A stretch of 64,000 nucleotides of DNA from Serinicoccus chungangensis. Its GTDB lineage: Bacteria > Actinomycetota > Actinomycetes > Actinomycetales > Dermatophilaceae. The notes under the pieces are model-generated. The model was not told where the DNA came from. It searched no databases and saw nothing but the letters and a program-made list of their open reading frames with translations. Positions 8,077 to 17,166 of this stretch are shown in pieces. The translations under genes were made by a program, and so were the position numbers. The first letter of the stretch is position 1, and each line of letters opens with the position of its first letter. The stretch lies in NCBI RefSeq assembly GCF_001483745.1, contig NZ_LQBL01000011.1, positions 146,012 through 210,011 on the forward strand. The letters run 5' to 3'.

Positions 8077-9029
8077 GCAGGGTGGACGTCGACGTGGAGC
8101 TGCTCGACCGGACGCCGCGCGTGGCGACCTCCTTCGCAGCCGGTGTCGCCACCGGGCTGGGCCGGCCCGGGGCCAGCGGCCAGCTGCCCGCGCGCCGCCT
8201 CGTGCTGCCCGGCGTCCGCCAGGACGTGCCCAGGCTCGCCGGGTTCTGCGAGGTCACCGGTGGCCTGCTGGCCGACACCGTGCCGGCCACCTGGCTGCAC
8301 GTGCTCACCTTCCCGCTCCAGGTCCGGCTCATGTCCGCCCGTGACTTCCCCTTCCCCATGCTCGGCATGGTGCACGTGGGCAACCGGATGCGGGTGCACC
8401 GGCCGGTGCGGGTGAGCGAGGAGCTCACCCTCTCCACCTGGGCCGAGCGCCTCGCGCCGCACCGCAAGGGCAGCACCGTCGACCTCGTCGGCGAGGTCCG
8501 CGTCGCCGACGAGCTGGTCTGGGAGGGGCGCAGCACCTACCTCGTGCGCGGCGCCACGCCCCCCGGCGCGACCGCCGAGGGGACGCCGTCGTCCGGGGGC
8601 CACCCCGGCACCGACGGGTCGCCCGAGGGTCGCCCCGGCGCCGACGGGTCGTCCGGAGGCCCGGTCAGCCCTGCCGTCGAGGCGGTCGGACGGCAGGTCG
8701 CGCTGTGGCGCCTCCCGGCCGACCTCGGGCGTTCCTACGCGCGGGTGGCGGGGGACGCCAACCCCATCCACCTCTCGGCGCTCAGCGCCAAGGCGTTCGG
8801 CTTCCCCCGCGCCATCGCCCACGGCATGTGGACGCACGCCCGGGCGCTCGCCGCCGTGCAGCCGCGCCTGCCCGAGCGGTACGCCGTCTCCGCGACCTTC
8901 CTCAAGCCGATCCTGCTGCCCTCGACGGTGGTGCTGCGCACCGGCGGGGAGGGGCTCGGCGACCTCGCCGTGACCGACCGCGAGGGCTCCCGCACGCACC
9001 TGTCGATGCAGGTCGACGGGCCGCTCTGA
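8073..9029 (+). CDS. htdX: MaoC-like (R)-hydroxyacyl dehydratase, double hotdog, HtdX type
   Basis: The 318-residue protein has two hotdog halves. The C-terminal half carries the hydratase-2 signature ARVAGDANPIH then GFPRAIAHGMWTHA, with the catalytic Asp and His. The N-terminal half lacks it, as in HtdX/Rv0241c. A linker (about residues 165-210) rich in Gly/Asp/Ser contains an imperfect tandem repeat (GTDGSPEGRPGADGSSGG) caused by a repeated DNA segment near 8600-8652. Its GTG start overlaps the fabG4 stop (GTGA), giving translational coupling. With thiolase and ketoreductase it completes a reversible acyl-CoA chain-processing set. Confidence 0.9.
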   Translation: MSRVDVDVELLDRTPRVATSFAAGVATGLGRPGASGQLPARRLVLPGVRQDVPRLAGFCEVTGGLLADTVPATWLHVLTFPLQVRLMSARDFPFPMLGMVHVGNRMRVHRPVRVSEELTLSTWAERLAPHRKGSTVDLVGEVRVADELVWEGRSTYLVRGATPPGATAEGTPSSGGHPGTDGSPEGRPGADGSSGGPVSPAVEAVGRQVALWRLPADLGRSYARVAGDANPIHLSALSAKAFGFPRAIAHGMWTHARALAAVQPRLPERYAVSATFLKPILLPSTVVLRTGGEGLGDLAVTDREGSRTHLSMQVDGPL

Positions 9030-9056
9030 GCGGTCCTGGCGCAGGCCGTGGCCGTT

Positions 9057-9086
9057 TTGGATTCGCCCGCCGGCCTCGTGTAAAGT
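9057..9086 (+). promoter_or_regulatory. Promoter of the tRNA-Thr/tRNA-Met/rpmG unit
   Basis: TTGGAT (9057-9062) and TAAAGT (9081-9086) are separated by 18 bp, a good housekeeping sigma-factor match, about 40 bp upstream of the first tRNA gene. Confidence 0.7.
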
Positions 9087-9132
9087 TGCGTCTCGCTGCC
9101 TGCGGGCCTCCGCCCGCCAGGATCCACAGCCC

Positions 9133-9205
9133 GCCCCTATAGCTCAGTCGGTAGAGCGTCTCCATGGTAAGGAGAAGGTCAACGGTTCGATTCCGTTTGG
9201 GGGCT
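9133..9205 (+). tRNA. tRNA-Thr (anticodon GGT)
   Basis: 73-nt cloverleaf. The acceptor strand GCCCCTA pairs with TGGGGGC, the D-arm is GCTC/GAGC, the anticodon stem TCTCC/GGAGA holds the loop ATGGTAA with anticodon GGT, and the T-arm is AACGG/CCGTT with loop TTCGATT. CCA is not encoded. It reads ACC/ACT codons. Confidence 0.95.
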
Positions 9206-9234
9206 CTGGTGAGCCGGTTCGCCGGGCGCCGCGA

Positions 9235-9311
9235 GGCGGAGTAGCTCAGCTGGTTAGAGCGCACGACTCATAATCGTGAGGTCGCGGGATCGAGCCCCGC
9301 CTCCGCTACCA
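9235..9311 (+). tRNA. Elongator tRNA-Met (anticodon CAT)
   Basis: 77-nt gene including an encoded CCA end. The anticodon stem CACGA/TCGTG holds loop CTCATAA with anticodon CAT, and the T-arm is GCGGG/CCCGC. The acceptor GGCGGAG pairs with CTCCGCT (the outer pair is G-U). The D-arm and a normal G1-U72 pair rather than a 1-72 mismatch point to elongator, not initiator. It lies 58 bp before rpmG. Confidence 0.93.
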
Positions 9312-9369
9312 CGTACCGCGCAGGTACGGACCGCACAAGCACAGATCCACACCGAGAGCAGGTTGCACC

Positions 9370-9537
9370 GTGGCTAAGTCCACCGACGTTCGCCCCAAGA
9401 TCACCATGGCGTGCACGGAGTGCAAGGAGCGCAACTACATCACCAAGAAGAACCGGCGGAACAACCCCGACCGGCTCGACATGGCGAAGTTCTGTCCGCG
9501 CTGCGGCAAGCACACCGCGCACCGCGAGACCCGCTGA
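9370..9537 (+). CDS. rpmG: 50S ribosomal protein L33, zinc-binding form
   Basis: The 55-residue large-subunit protein starts at GTG 9370 ([18 protein letters not shown]). Two CxxC pairs, CTEC and CPRC, show the zinc-ribbon (C+) paralogue. The order tRNA-Thr, tRNA-Met, rpmG, hadA, hadB, murB is conserved in actinobacteria, which supports the call despite the small size. Confidence 0.95.
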   Translation: MAKSTDVRPKITMACTECKERNYITKKNRRNNPDRLDMAKFCPRCGKHTAHRETR

Positions 9538-9644
9538 CCTCCGCGTCGCCGACGACGACCAGGCCGTCACCCGTCCAGGGTGGCGGCCTTCGTCATACCC
9601 GACCGCGCTCCGGACCAGGGGGGTGGATCGCTAGGGTGAGAGGT

Positions 9645-10091
9645 ATGCCTGTCAACCCTGACTACGCCGGTCGCGCGTACCCCCCGGCCGGCCCCTTCGA
9701 GGTGACCCGCGAACAGCTCGTGGCCTTCGCCGACGCGGTGGGGGCCGGCGGCCCGGCCCACCGCGACCCGGAGGCGGCACGCGCGATGGGCTACGCGGAC
9801 GTCGTCGCGCCGCCGACCTTCGCGGTCCGGCTCGCCCAGCAGTGCGAGGCGCAGCTGGTGGAGGACCCGGGGGCGGGCATCGACTTCTCGCGCGTCGTGC
9901 ACGGCCAGGAGGGCTTCGTGCACCACCGCCCGATCACCGCGGGCGACCGCCTGACCGGCACGCTGCACGTCGACACCATGCGCGAGGCGGGCGGCCACGG
10001 CATGGTGGCCACCCGCGTGGAGCTCGTCGACGCCGACGGGGCGGCCGTCACGACCGTGACCTCGACGATCGTGGTCCGGGGGGAGGGCTGA
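9645..10091 (+). CDS. hadA: MaoC-like hydroxyacyl dehydratase subunit, HadA type
   Basis: The 148-residue hotdog-fold protein (FAS1-like dehydratase N-terminal family) resembles the HadA substrate-binding subunit. It has the central helix DAVGAGGPAHRDPEAARAMGY but not the catalytic D-x-N-P-I-H set, which its partner supplies. The start is ATG 9645. TAGGGT lies seven bases upstream, fitting a leaderless transcript. Its stop overlaps the hadB start (TGATG). In mycobacteria HadAB dehydrates 3-hydroxyacyl-ACP in FAS-II. Here the substrate is more likely a general fatty-acid or acyl-CoA intermediate (inference). Confidence 0.88.
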   Translation: MPVNPDYAGRAYPPAGPFEVTREQLVAFADAVGAGGPAHRDPEAARAMGYADVVAPPTFAVRLAQQCEAQLVEDPGAGIDFSRVVHGQEGFVHHRPITAGDRLTGTLHVDTMREAGGHGMVATRVELVDADGAAVTTVTSTIVVRGEG

Positions 10092-10491
10092 TGAGCGACC
10101 TCACCCGCACCGTGACCGTCGACCGCGCCCGCCTCGTGGCCTACGCCGAGGCCTCGGGCGACCAGAACCCGATCCACCAGGACGCCGAGGTCGCGCGCCG
10201 GGTCGGTCTGCCCGACGTCATCGCCCACGGCATGTGGACCATGGGTGCCGCGCTCGAGCTCGTCACCGATCTCGTCGGTGGTGACCCGGGCCGCATCCTG
10301 TCCTGCCAGACCCGCTTCACCGGCATGGTGGTCGTGCCCGAGGGGGAGACCGTCGAGGTCCTCGTCACCGGTGTCGTGAAGAAGGTCGACGAGGCCGCCG
10401 GGACCCAGACGCTGGAGCTGAGCGCGACCTGTGCGGGGGAGAAGGTGCTCGGCCGCTGCCAGGCGGTGGTGCGCCCGCTCGGGGCCCAGGC

Positions 10492-10495
<4 letters not shown>
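10091..10495 (+). CDS. hadB: MaoC-like hydroxyacyl dehydratase catalytic subunit, HadB type
   Basis: The 134-residue hotdog protein carries the hydratase-2 motif ASGDQNPIHQDAEVARRVG then DVIAHGMWTMG, giving the catalytic Asp and His. It forms the active heterodimer with HadA (established for mycobacterial HadAB). It is tightly coupled on both sides: a one-base overlap with hadA and a GTGA overlap with murB. Confidence 0.9.
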
Positions 10496-11667
<1,172 letters not shown>

Positions 11668-11738
11668 GGATCGGCCCCGCGCCCGCTCGCTCCGCCTGCC
11701 AGGTGCGCGCCCTCGCGGGTAGGGGCCACGATGACCTC

Positions 11739-12176
11739 ATGAGACGTCACCGGCGGCCCGTCCTCCTCCTCGCCCTCCTCGGCGTCGGGCTCACCGTCTA
11801 CGGGTGCGGGACCGAGGGCGCCGACCCCGGCGGGGGAACCGCCGCGCAGACGCCCACGTCGGGAGCCGCCGCCGAGGAGGTGGTCGGCATCGGCATCGTC
11901 ATGCAGCGCTCTGCCGAGGAGCCTCCTGAGTTCTGCGTCGGTCCGGTCGCGGAGTCGATGCCGCCCCAGTGCCGGGGGCCGGTGCTGGCGGGCGAGTTCT
12001 CGTGGGAGGACGTGGAGGCGCGGCAGCAGGGTGAGGTCCGGTGGACGGACGAGACGTACTACGGGGTCGGCACCTACGCGCCCGACGGCGGCGAGCAGGG
12101 CACGTTCACGCTGACCCGGCCGCTGACGACCGAGCAGCCGCAGGGCTACCCGCCCCTCCGCCCGGCCGAGGGGTGA
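11739..12176 (+). CDS. Putative lipoprotein
   Basis: The 145-residue product has a charged start (MRRHRRP), a hydrophobic segment LLLALLGVGLTVYG and a lipobox Cys23 (VYGC), so it should be exported by Sec/Tat and lipid-anchored outside the membrane. The mature part is short, starts with a Gly/Thr/Ala linker and has two cysteines (FCVGPV and QCRGPV) that may pair. There is no recognisable domain. The start is ATG 11739, giving a complete signal peptide. It stands 71 bp after murB and may be transcribed from there. Confidence 0.75.
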   Translation: MRRHRRPVLLLALLGVGLTVYGCGTEGADPGGGTAAQTPTSGAAAEEVVGIGIVMQRSAEEPPEFCVGPVAESMPPQCRGPVLAGEFSWEDVEARQQGEVRWTDETYYGVGTYAPDGGEQGTFTLTRPLTTEQPQGYPPLRPAEG

Positions 12177-12292
12177 CCACAGGAGCATCCGGCCCGCCAG
12201 GCTCCGGGGCCGTCCTCGGGGAACCCTGGTGCTCCCTCGCCGGGTCGACGCGGACCTTCACCCGTGACCGTCCTCTGGGACGCGCCGGCGGC

Positions 12293-12856
12293 CTACCCGG
12301 GCCAGCGCGGACCCTCGCCCGGCGCCTGGGGCCGCGGCTGCTTCCCGTAGCGGACTCCCGGCGGGATCGCGAAACCCTCCGCGGTCCACCGTGGCCGGGG
12401 ACCAGAGCTGCGTCCTCCGAAGTAGTCGTGGAACCACCACCACCGCGGTCCGTACGTGCTCGGTCGCACTGCACGGTGGGCAGGGAACCGACGACCGGAC
12501 CGGTCTACCGCGACCAGGTCGGCCTCCTCCCAGCTGATGACCGGCATACCGTCGGGGCCGAGCACCGCCAGACCCACCCCGGCCCGACGCAGGAGCTCGA
12601 GGCAGACGTCCAGGGTGAGCTGCTCGGCGTGGCGCTCCGCCCGGGCGACCAGGCTCTGGTGGACACCCCAGCTCTGCGCCAGCGCACGTTGGCTCCATCC
12701 CCGCTCCCGGCGGAACGCGCGCAGCGCCAGCCCCACCTGCTCGGCCGCTCCCGGTCGTCGCGGCCCGGCCACCTCGCTCCCGGGCGAGGTCGGCACCCCG
12801 TCCGGGCACTCCTCGCCGTCACCCACGTGCGTCGCACCGGTGTCGATCGCTGCCAT
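12293..12856 (-). CDS. XRE-type helix-turn-helix regulator
   Basis: 187 residues. A Cro/C1-type HTH lies at about residues 40-95 (LRAFRRERGWSQRALAQSWG, then VHQSLVARAER), followed by a short domain with VGLAVLGPDGMPV and a Trp/Tyr-rich tail (GPRWWWFHDYFGG). I chose ATG 12856 because GAGGGGGG stands just before it on the minus strand. The open frame upstream is Gly/Ala-rich low complexity and probably untranslated. The effector genes are unknown; palindromes 230-310 bp upstream are candidate sites, though they may instead be terminators of the adenosine deaminase gene. Confidence 0.75.
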   Translation of the reverse strand: MAAIDTGATHVGDGEECPDGVPTSPGSEVAGPRRPGAAEQVGLALRAFRRERGWSQRALAQSWGVHQSLVARAERHAEQLTLDVCLELLRRAGVGLAVLGPDGMPVISWEEADLVAVDRSGRRFPAHRAVRPSTYGPRWWWFHDYFGGRSSGPRPRWTAEGFAIPPGVRYGKQPRPQAPGEGPRWPG

Positions 12857-13230
12857 CCGTCCCCCCTCATCGCTCCTCGTGCCGCCACCCTGCACGGCCC
12901 GGCCGGCGCCCGCCACCGCCCCGCGCCCGTCTGTGGACGGCGCACCGGTCCCGCCACCCCTGGGGATACCGACCCCCACCGCACCCCCTGCGCCGGAGAC
13001 GTCACGTTGATCTCCCTCCCGGATCACCCCGCCGGTGAGGCGCCACCGGACTCAACGGCGGGCTGACACCTGCCGGGGGTCACCCGTGCCGCTGAGTCAC
13101 CAGCTGACTCAGCCCGCCACTGACTCTCGAGCGGGGTCAGTGGCGTGCTGATCCGGCTGGGGGATCAGAGTGACGTGTCCGGCGCAGGTGGGTGCGCGAC
13201 CGCCCAGTTATATGGCGGACACCGCCGGGG
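12857..13230. other. Intergenic region with a cluster of short inverted repeats
   Basis: No gene is visible in this 374-bp gap between the adenosine deaminase stop and the XRE start (both minus strand). It contains three successive perfect inverted repeats (13092-13168) and related TGACTCA-like words nearby (for example GGACTCAAC near 13048). Confidence 0.7.
13092..13168. repeat. Three consecutive perfect inverted repeats
   Basis: CTGAGTCA (13092-13099) pairs with TGACTCAG (13105-13112). CCACTGAC (13117-13124) pairs with GTCAGTGG (13136-13143). CTGATCC (13148-13154) pairs with GGATCAG (13162-13168). Loops are 5, 11 and 7 bases. They follow the end of the adenosine deaminase gene and precede the XRE gene, so they may be terminators or operator sites; none has a T-tract. 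Confidence 0.7.
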
Positions 13231-14283
13231 TCACGCGTCCGTGGGGGGTTCGGGGGAGTCGAGCCAGGCGTCGACCTCGGCGAGCAGCTGACGTCGGGTC
13301 GACGGGGAGGCCACGGACCCCTCGATGGAGCCGCGGGCCAGGAGCGCGAGTGCGTCGTCGTCGAGCCCGTGGTCGAGGCGGGCCGAGACGTACTGGTCGG
13401 CCAGGCGGCTGCCGAAGAGCAGCGGGTCGTCCGCACCGAGCGCGACGCGCGCGCCGACCTGGAGCAACCTGGGGAGGGGTACGGTGCCGAGGTGCTCGTA
13501 GACCCCGAGCGCGACGTTGCTCCCGGGGCAGACCTCGAGCGTCACCTGCTCGTCCACCACCCGCGCCAGGACCGACTCGTCCTCGACGGCCCGGATGCCG
13601 TGCCCCAGCCGGTCCGGGAGCAGGTGGTCGAGCGCGACGGCCACGTGGTCGGCCCCCAGCAGCTCCCCGGCGTGCGGCACGCTCGCCAGGCCCGCCTTCG
13701 CCGCGATCCGGAAGGCCGGCTCGAAGTCACCGGTCCAGCCGCGCCGCTCGTCGTTGGACAGGCCGAAGCCGACGACCGTCCCGGCGGAGTCACCGGCGTG
13801 CCGGGCCGCGAGGCGGGCGAGCGCCCGGGCGTCCAACGGGTGCCGCATGCGGGAGGCGGCCACGACCACCGCGACCTGGGTCGGCCCCGCTGCGGAGACC
13901 GAGCGCGCCTCGTCGAGCACGATCTCCAGGGCAGGGGTCAGGCCGCCTACGAAGGGGGCGTATGACGTCGGGTCGACCTGGATCTCAAGCCACCGCGATC
14001 CCTCGGCGGCGTCGTCCTGCGCCGCCTCCCGCACGATGCGCCGCATGTCCGCCTCGTCGCGGACGACGGCCCGGGCCGCGTCGTAGAGGCGCTGGAACCG
14101 GAACCAGCCGCGCTCGTCGTGCCCGGACAGCCGCGGCGGCCACTGGCTGGTCAGGGCGTGCGGCAGGCGCAGGCCGTGCTTGTCCGCCAGGTCGCGCACG
14201 GTGTCCACCCGCATCGACCCGGTGAAGTGCAGGTGCAGGTGGGCCTTGGGCAGCGCGAGCAACGAGCGCGTGCGTCCAGGCAT
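13231..14283 (-). CDS. add: Adenosine deaminase family protein
   Basis: The 350-residue metal-dependent TIM-barrel hydrolase deaminates adenosine (or a related purine) to inosine. It shows PKAHLHLHFTGS with Zn ligands His17 and His19, VPHAGE with catalytic Glu and its adjacent His, DRLGHGI, and LGADDPLLFGS with the catalytic and ligand Asps. Adenine and aminofutalosine deaminases share this fold, so the exact substrate is not certain. On the minus strand TACCCT stands six bases before ATG 14283, which fits leaderless expression. It is divergent from the ABC operon (65 bp). Confidence 0.88.
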   Translation of the reverse strand: MPGRTRSLLALPKAHLHLHFTGSMRVDTVRDLADKHGLRLPHALTSQWPPRLSGHDERGWFRFQRLYDAARAVVRDEADMRRIVREAAQDDAAEGSRWLEIQVDPTSYAPFVGGLTPALEIVLDEARSVSAAGPTQVAVVVAASRMRHPLDARALARLAARHAGDSAGTVVGFGLSNDERRGWTGDFEPAFRIAAKAGLASVPHAGELLGADHVAVALDHLLPDRLGHGIRAVEDESVLARVVDEQVTLEVCPGSNVALGVYEHLGTVPLPRLLQVGARVALGADDPLLFGSRLADQYVSARLDHGLDDDALALLARGSIEGSVASPSTRRQLLAEVDAWLDSPEPPTDA

Positions 14284-14348
14284 CCCCCCAGGGTAGACGG
14301 GGGATGGCCCCCTGGGAGAGGTCCCCGGCGCTCGCTAGAGTCGCTGCC

Positions 14349-15362
14349 GTGACCGTGATCCAGACGACGGCGCTGACCAAGCGCTACGGCTCCGCCCAGG
14401 TGCCCGCGCTGGACGACCTGAGCATCGAGGTCGTCGACGGGGTGACCGGCCTCGTCGGCGCCAACGGCGCCGGCAAGTCCACCCTCATCAAGATCCTCCT
14501 CGGCCTGCTGGCACCGACCTCCGGCTCCGCGAGCGTGCTCGGCCACGACATCGAGGGGTCGGGGGAGCAGATCCGCCGGGCCGTGGGTTACATGCCCGAG
14601 CACGACTGCCTGCCCCCCGACATGCGCTGCATCGACTTCGTGGTCCACATGGGTCGGATGTCGGGACTGCCGCCGGCCCCGGCCCGCGAGCGCGCCGCCG
14701 ACGTCCTGCGCCACGTCGGCCTCGCCGAGGAGCGCTACCGGCTCATGGGTGGCTACTCCACCGGGATGAAGCAGCGAGCGAAGCTCGCCCAGGCCCTCGT
14801 GCACGACCCCGAGCTGGTGATGCTGGACGAGCCCACCAACGGTCTCGACCCCGCAGCGCGGGACGACATGCTGGCCCTCGTGCACCGCATCGGGCACGAC
14901 TTCGGCATCCCCGTGCTCGTGACCTCGCACCTGCTCGGCGAGCTGGAGCGCATCAGCGACCACGTGGTCGTCCTCGACGGCGGGCGACTGCTGCGCTCGG
15001 AGGCGACCCGGAGCTTCCTCGCCGACACCGGCACGGTGCTCGTCGAGGTCACCGGCGAGGGGGACGCCCAACGGCGGATGGGGGAGGCCCTGGCCGCGCG
15101 CGGGCTCAGCTGCCGTCCGCACGGCGGCCTCATCGAGATCGACCCGGTCACCCCCGACCTCGCGGCCGACCAGGGCGGCACGCCCGAGGGTGGACCGGCC
15201 CCCGAGGCCGGCGACCGTGACGGGGAGGCCGCCGCGGCCGCCCACGACCGGCTGCGCGACCTCGTGCGTGACACCGCTGCCGACCTCGACCTCGGGCTGG
15301 TCCGAGTGCAGGCCCGCACGGGCCGCCTCGAGGATGTCTTCCGTGACGAGGTGCCGGCATGA
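14349..15362 (+). CDS. ABC transporter ATP-binding protein (first of two pairs)
   Basis: 337 residues. Walker A is GANGAGKST (about residue 38), the signature YSTGMKQR, Walker B VMLDEPTNGLD, and the switch His is in VTSHLLGELE. A C-terminal extension after residue 225 includes a Gly/Pro/Asp-rich linker. It powers the permease encoded next, in a CcmA/DrrA-like exporter type. I chose GTG 14349 because TAGAGT lies seven bases upstream (leaderless). An in-frame ATG at 14304 would add 15 residues. Its stop overlaps the permease start (ATGA). Confidence 0.9.
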   Translation: MTVIQTTALTKRYGSAQVPALDDLSIEVVDGVTGLVGANGAGKSTLIKILLGLLAPTSGSASVLGHDIEGSGEQIRRAVGYMPEHDCLPPDMRCIDFVVHMGRMSGLPPAPARERAADVLRHVGLAEERYRLMGGYSTGMKQRAKLAQALVHDPELVMLDEPTNGLDPAARDDMLALVHRIGHDFGIPVLVTSHLLGELERISDHVVVLDGGRLLRSEATRSFLADTGTVLVEVTGEGDAQRRMGEALAARGLSCRPHGGLIEIDPVTPDLAADQGGTPEGGPAPEAGDRDGEAAAAAHDRLRDLVRDTAADLDLGLVRVQARTGRLEDVFRDEVPA

Positions 15363-16243
15363 GCTCGCCGGGCAGCGCCGGGGTCATCCACGACATCGGC
15401 TACCGACGGTATGCCGGTGAGCGCACCTCCCGCGCCGGCATCACCCGGGCGCTGCTCCTCTCCGGCGTCCTGGCCGTCTTCGGTTTCGGGCGCTCCGGCA
15501 AGGCCAAGGTGCTGCCCTTCGCCCTGCTGGGGATGACGCTCGTCCCGGCCGTCATCCAGGTGGGGATCATGAGCATCATCGGCCTCTCCGCCGACCTGCT
15601 CAACTACTCCGCCTACAACGCCGGCTCCTCCTTCCTCGTCGTGCTCTTCGTCGCGGCCCAGGCGCCGGTGCTCTTCAGCCGTGACCTGCGCTCCGGCGTC
15701 ATCAGCCTCTACCTCGCCCGCCCCCTGGGCGCCACGGCCTTCGCGCTCACCCGGTGGGCGTCCCTGGTGCTGGCCATCCTGGCCTTCGTGCTCACCCCGC
15801 TGCTCGTGCTCTTCATCGGCGGGCTCGCCGCCGGCGCCAGCTTTCGGGAGGAGCTCCCGCGGGTCGCGGTGGCCCTCGCCGGGGCGGTGCTGCTGGCCAT
15901 GCTGGTCGCCACGGTCGCCTCGCTCGTCGCCTCGTGGACCCTGCGGCGAGGCCTGGCCATCGCCGGCTCCATCATGGTCCTGCTCGTCGGGCTCGGCGTG
16001 ACGGCCGGGCTGCAGGAGGTCGCCAGCACCGAGGGCGCCACCGGACTGGCGCACTGGGCGGCCCTGCTGTCCCCCTTCGTGCTCGTCGACTCGGTGCAGG
16101 TGGCCCTCGGTGACGCGACCGGCCAGTTCCCCGCCCCGGCCGACAGCGTCGCCACCGGGCTGCTGCTGCTCGGCGCCGCCCTCGCCCTCATGATCCTCGG
16201 GATGGTGCTGCTCGTGCGCCGCTACCGCAGCAAGGGGGCGTGA
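15359..16243 (+). CDS. ABC transporter permease, ABC-2 type
   Basis: The 294-residue membrane protein has about six hydrophobic segments (starting ALLLSGVLAVFGFG, then VLPFALLGMTLVPAVIQVGI, SSFLVVLFVAAQAPVLF, LVLAILAFVLTPLLVLF, VAVALAGAVLLAMLVA, and a last one before a basic RRYRSKGA tail). Like ABC-2 exporters it pairs with the preceding ATPase. The substrate is unknown. Four-base overlaps on both sides show one operon of four genes. Confidence 0.87.
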   Translation: MSSPGSAGVIHDIGYRRYAGERTSRAGITRALLLSGVLAVFGFGRSGKAKVLPFALLGMTLVPAVIQVGIMSIIGLSADLLNYSAYNAGSSFLVVLFVAAQAPVLFSRDLRSGVISLYLARPLGATAFALTRWASLVLAILAFVLTPLLVLFIGGLAAGASFREELPRVAVALAGAVLLAMLVATVASLVASWTLRRGLAIAGSIMVLLVGLGVTAGLQEVASTEGATGLAHWAALLSPFVLVDSVQVALGDATGQFPAPADSVATGLLLLGAALALMILGMVLLVRRYRSKGA

Positions 16244-17166
16244 TGACCGACCTCACCCTCACCGGCGTCTCGCGGTGGTACGGCAACGTCGTCGCCGTCA
16301 ACGACGTCACCATGTCCATCCGCCCCGGCGTCACGGGGCTCCTCGGCCCCAACGGCGCCGGCAAGTCGACCCTCATCGCCATGATGGCCGGGTTCCTCGC
16401 GCCCTCCGCCGGCGACATCCGCCTCGGGGAGGCGCCCGTGTGGCGCAACGTCGGCGCCTACCGTGACCTGGGCCTGGTCCCCGAGCGCGAGGTGAGCTTC
16501 TCCTACCTCACCGGCCGCGCCTTCGTGCAGGCCACCGCCGAGCTCCACCGGCTCGCGGACCCGCGCGCCGCGACGGCGCGGGCGCTCGCCGAGGTGGACC
16601 TCGTCGACGCCGCGGACCGGCCGATCAGCACGTTCTCCAAGGGGATGCGGCAGCGCGCCAAGCTCGCCTCGGCGCTGGTGCACGAGCCGACGGTGCTGCT
16701 GCTGGACGAGCCCTTCAACGGCGTCGACCCCCGGCAGCGCATGCACCTCATGGAGCTGCTGACCCGGATGGGGGAGCAGGGGCGCACCGTGCTCTTCTCC
16801 AGCCACATCCTCGAGGAGGTCGAGCAGATCGCCCGTCAGATCGAGGTCGTGGTCTCCGGCCGGCACGCGGCCAGCGGGGACTTCGGCGCCATCCGGCGGC
16901 TCATGACCGACCGCCCCAGCCACTACGTCGTGCGCTCCAGCGACGACCGCGGCCTGGCCTCGATGCTCATGGGCCTGGGCGGGGTGCGCTCGGTCGCGCT
17001 CGGCCGCGTGGGGACCGGCGAGGCGATCACGGTCGAGGTGACCGACATGGGCGAGTTCACCCTGGCCCTGCCCCGGCTGGCCCGGTCGGCCGGCATCACG
17101 GTGCGCGAGCTCGCGCCCTCGGACGAGAGCCTGGAGTCGGTGTTCACCTACCTGGTGCAGTCATGA
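16243..17166 (+). CDS. ABC transporter ATP-binding protein (second pair)
   Basis: 307 residues with Walker A GPNGAGKST, signature FSKGMRQR, Walker B LLLDEPFNGVD and the H-loop in FSSHILEEVEQ. The C-terminal 80 residues form a ligand- or partner-binding tail (SLESVFTYLVQS end). ATG 16243 overlaps the permease stop; the GTG one codon earlier is also possible. It probably forms a heteromeric exporter with the other ATPase or a separate exporter with the following permease. Confidence 0.9.
   Translation: MTDLTLTGVSRWYGNVVAVNDVTMSIRPGVTGLLGPNGAGKSTLIAMMAGFLAPSAGDIRLGEAPVWRNVGAYRDLGLVPEREVSFSYLTGRAFVQATAELHRLADPRAATARALAEVDLVDAADRPISTFSKGMRQRAKLASALVHEPTVLLLDEPFNGVDPRQRMHLMELLTRMGEQGRTVLFSSHILEEVEQIARQIEVVVSGRHAASGDFGAIRRLMTDRPSHYVVRSSDDRGLASMLMGLGGVRSVALGRVGTGEAITVEVTDMGEFTLALPRLARSAGITVRELAPSDESLESVFTYLVQS

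Noticed and set aside
12857-13027. A 57-residue N-terminal extension of the XRE regulator
   Set aside because: Gly/Ala-rich low complexity without ribosome binding site; a good one precedes ATG 12856.
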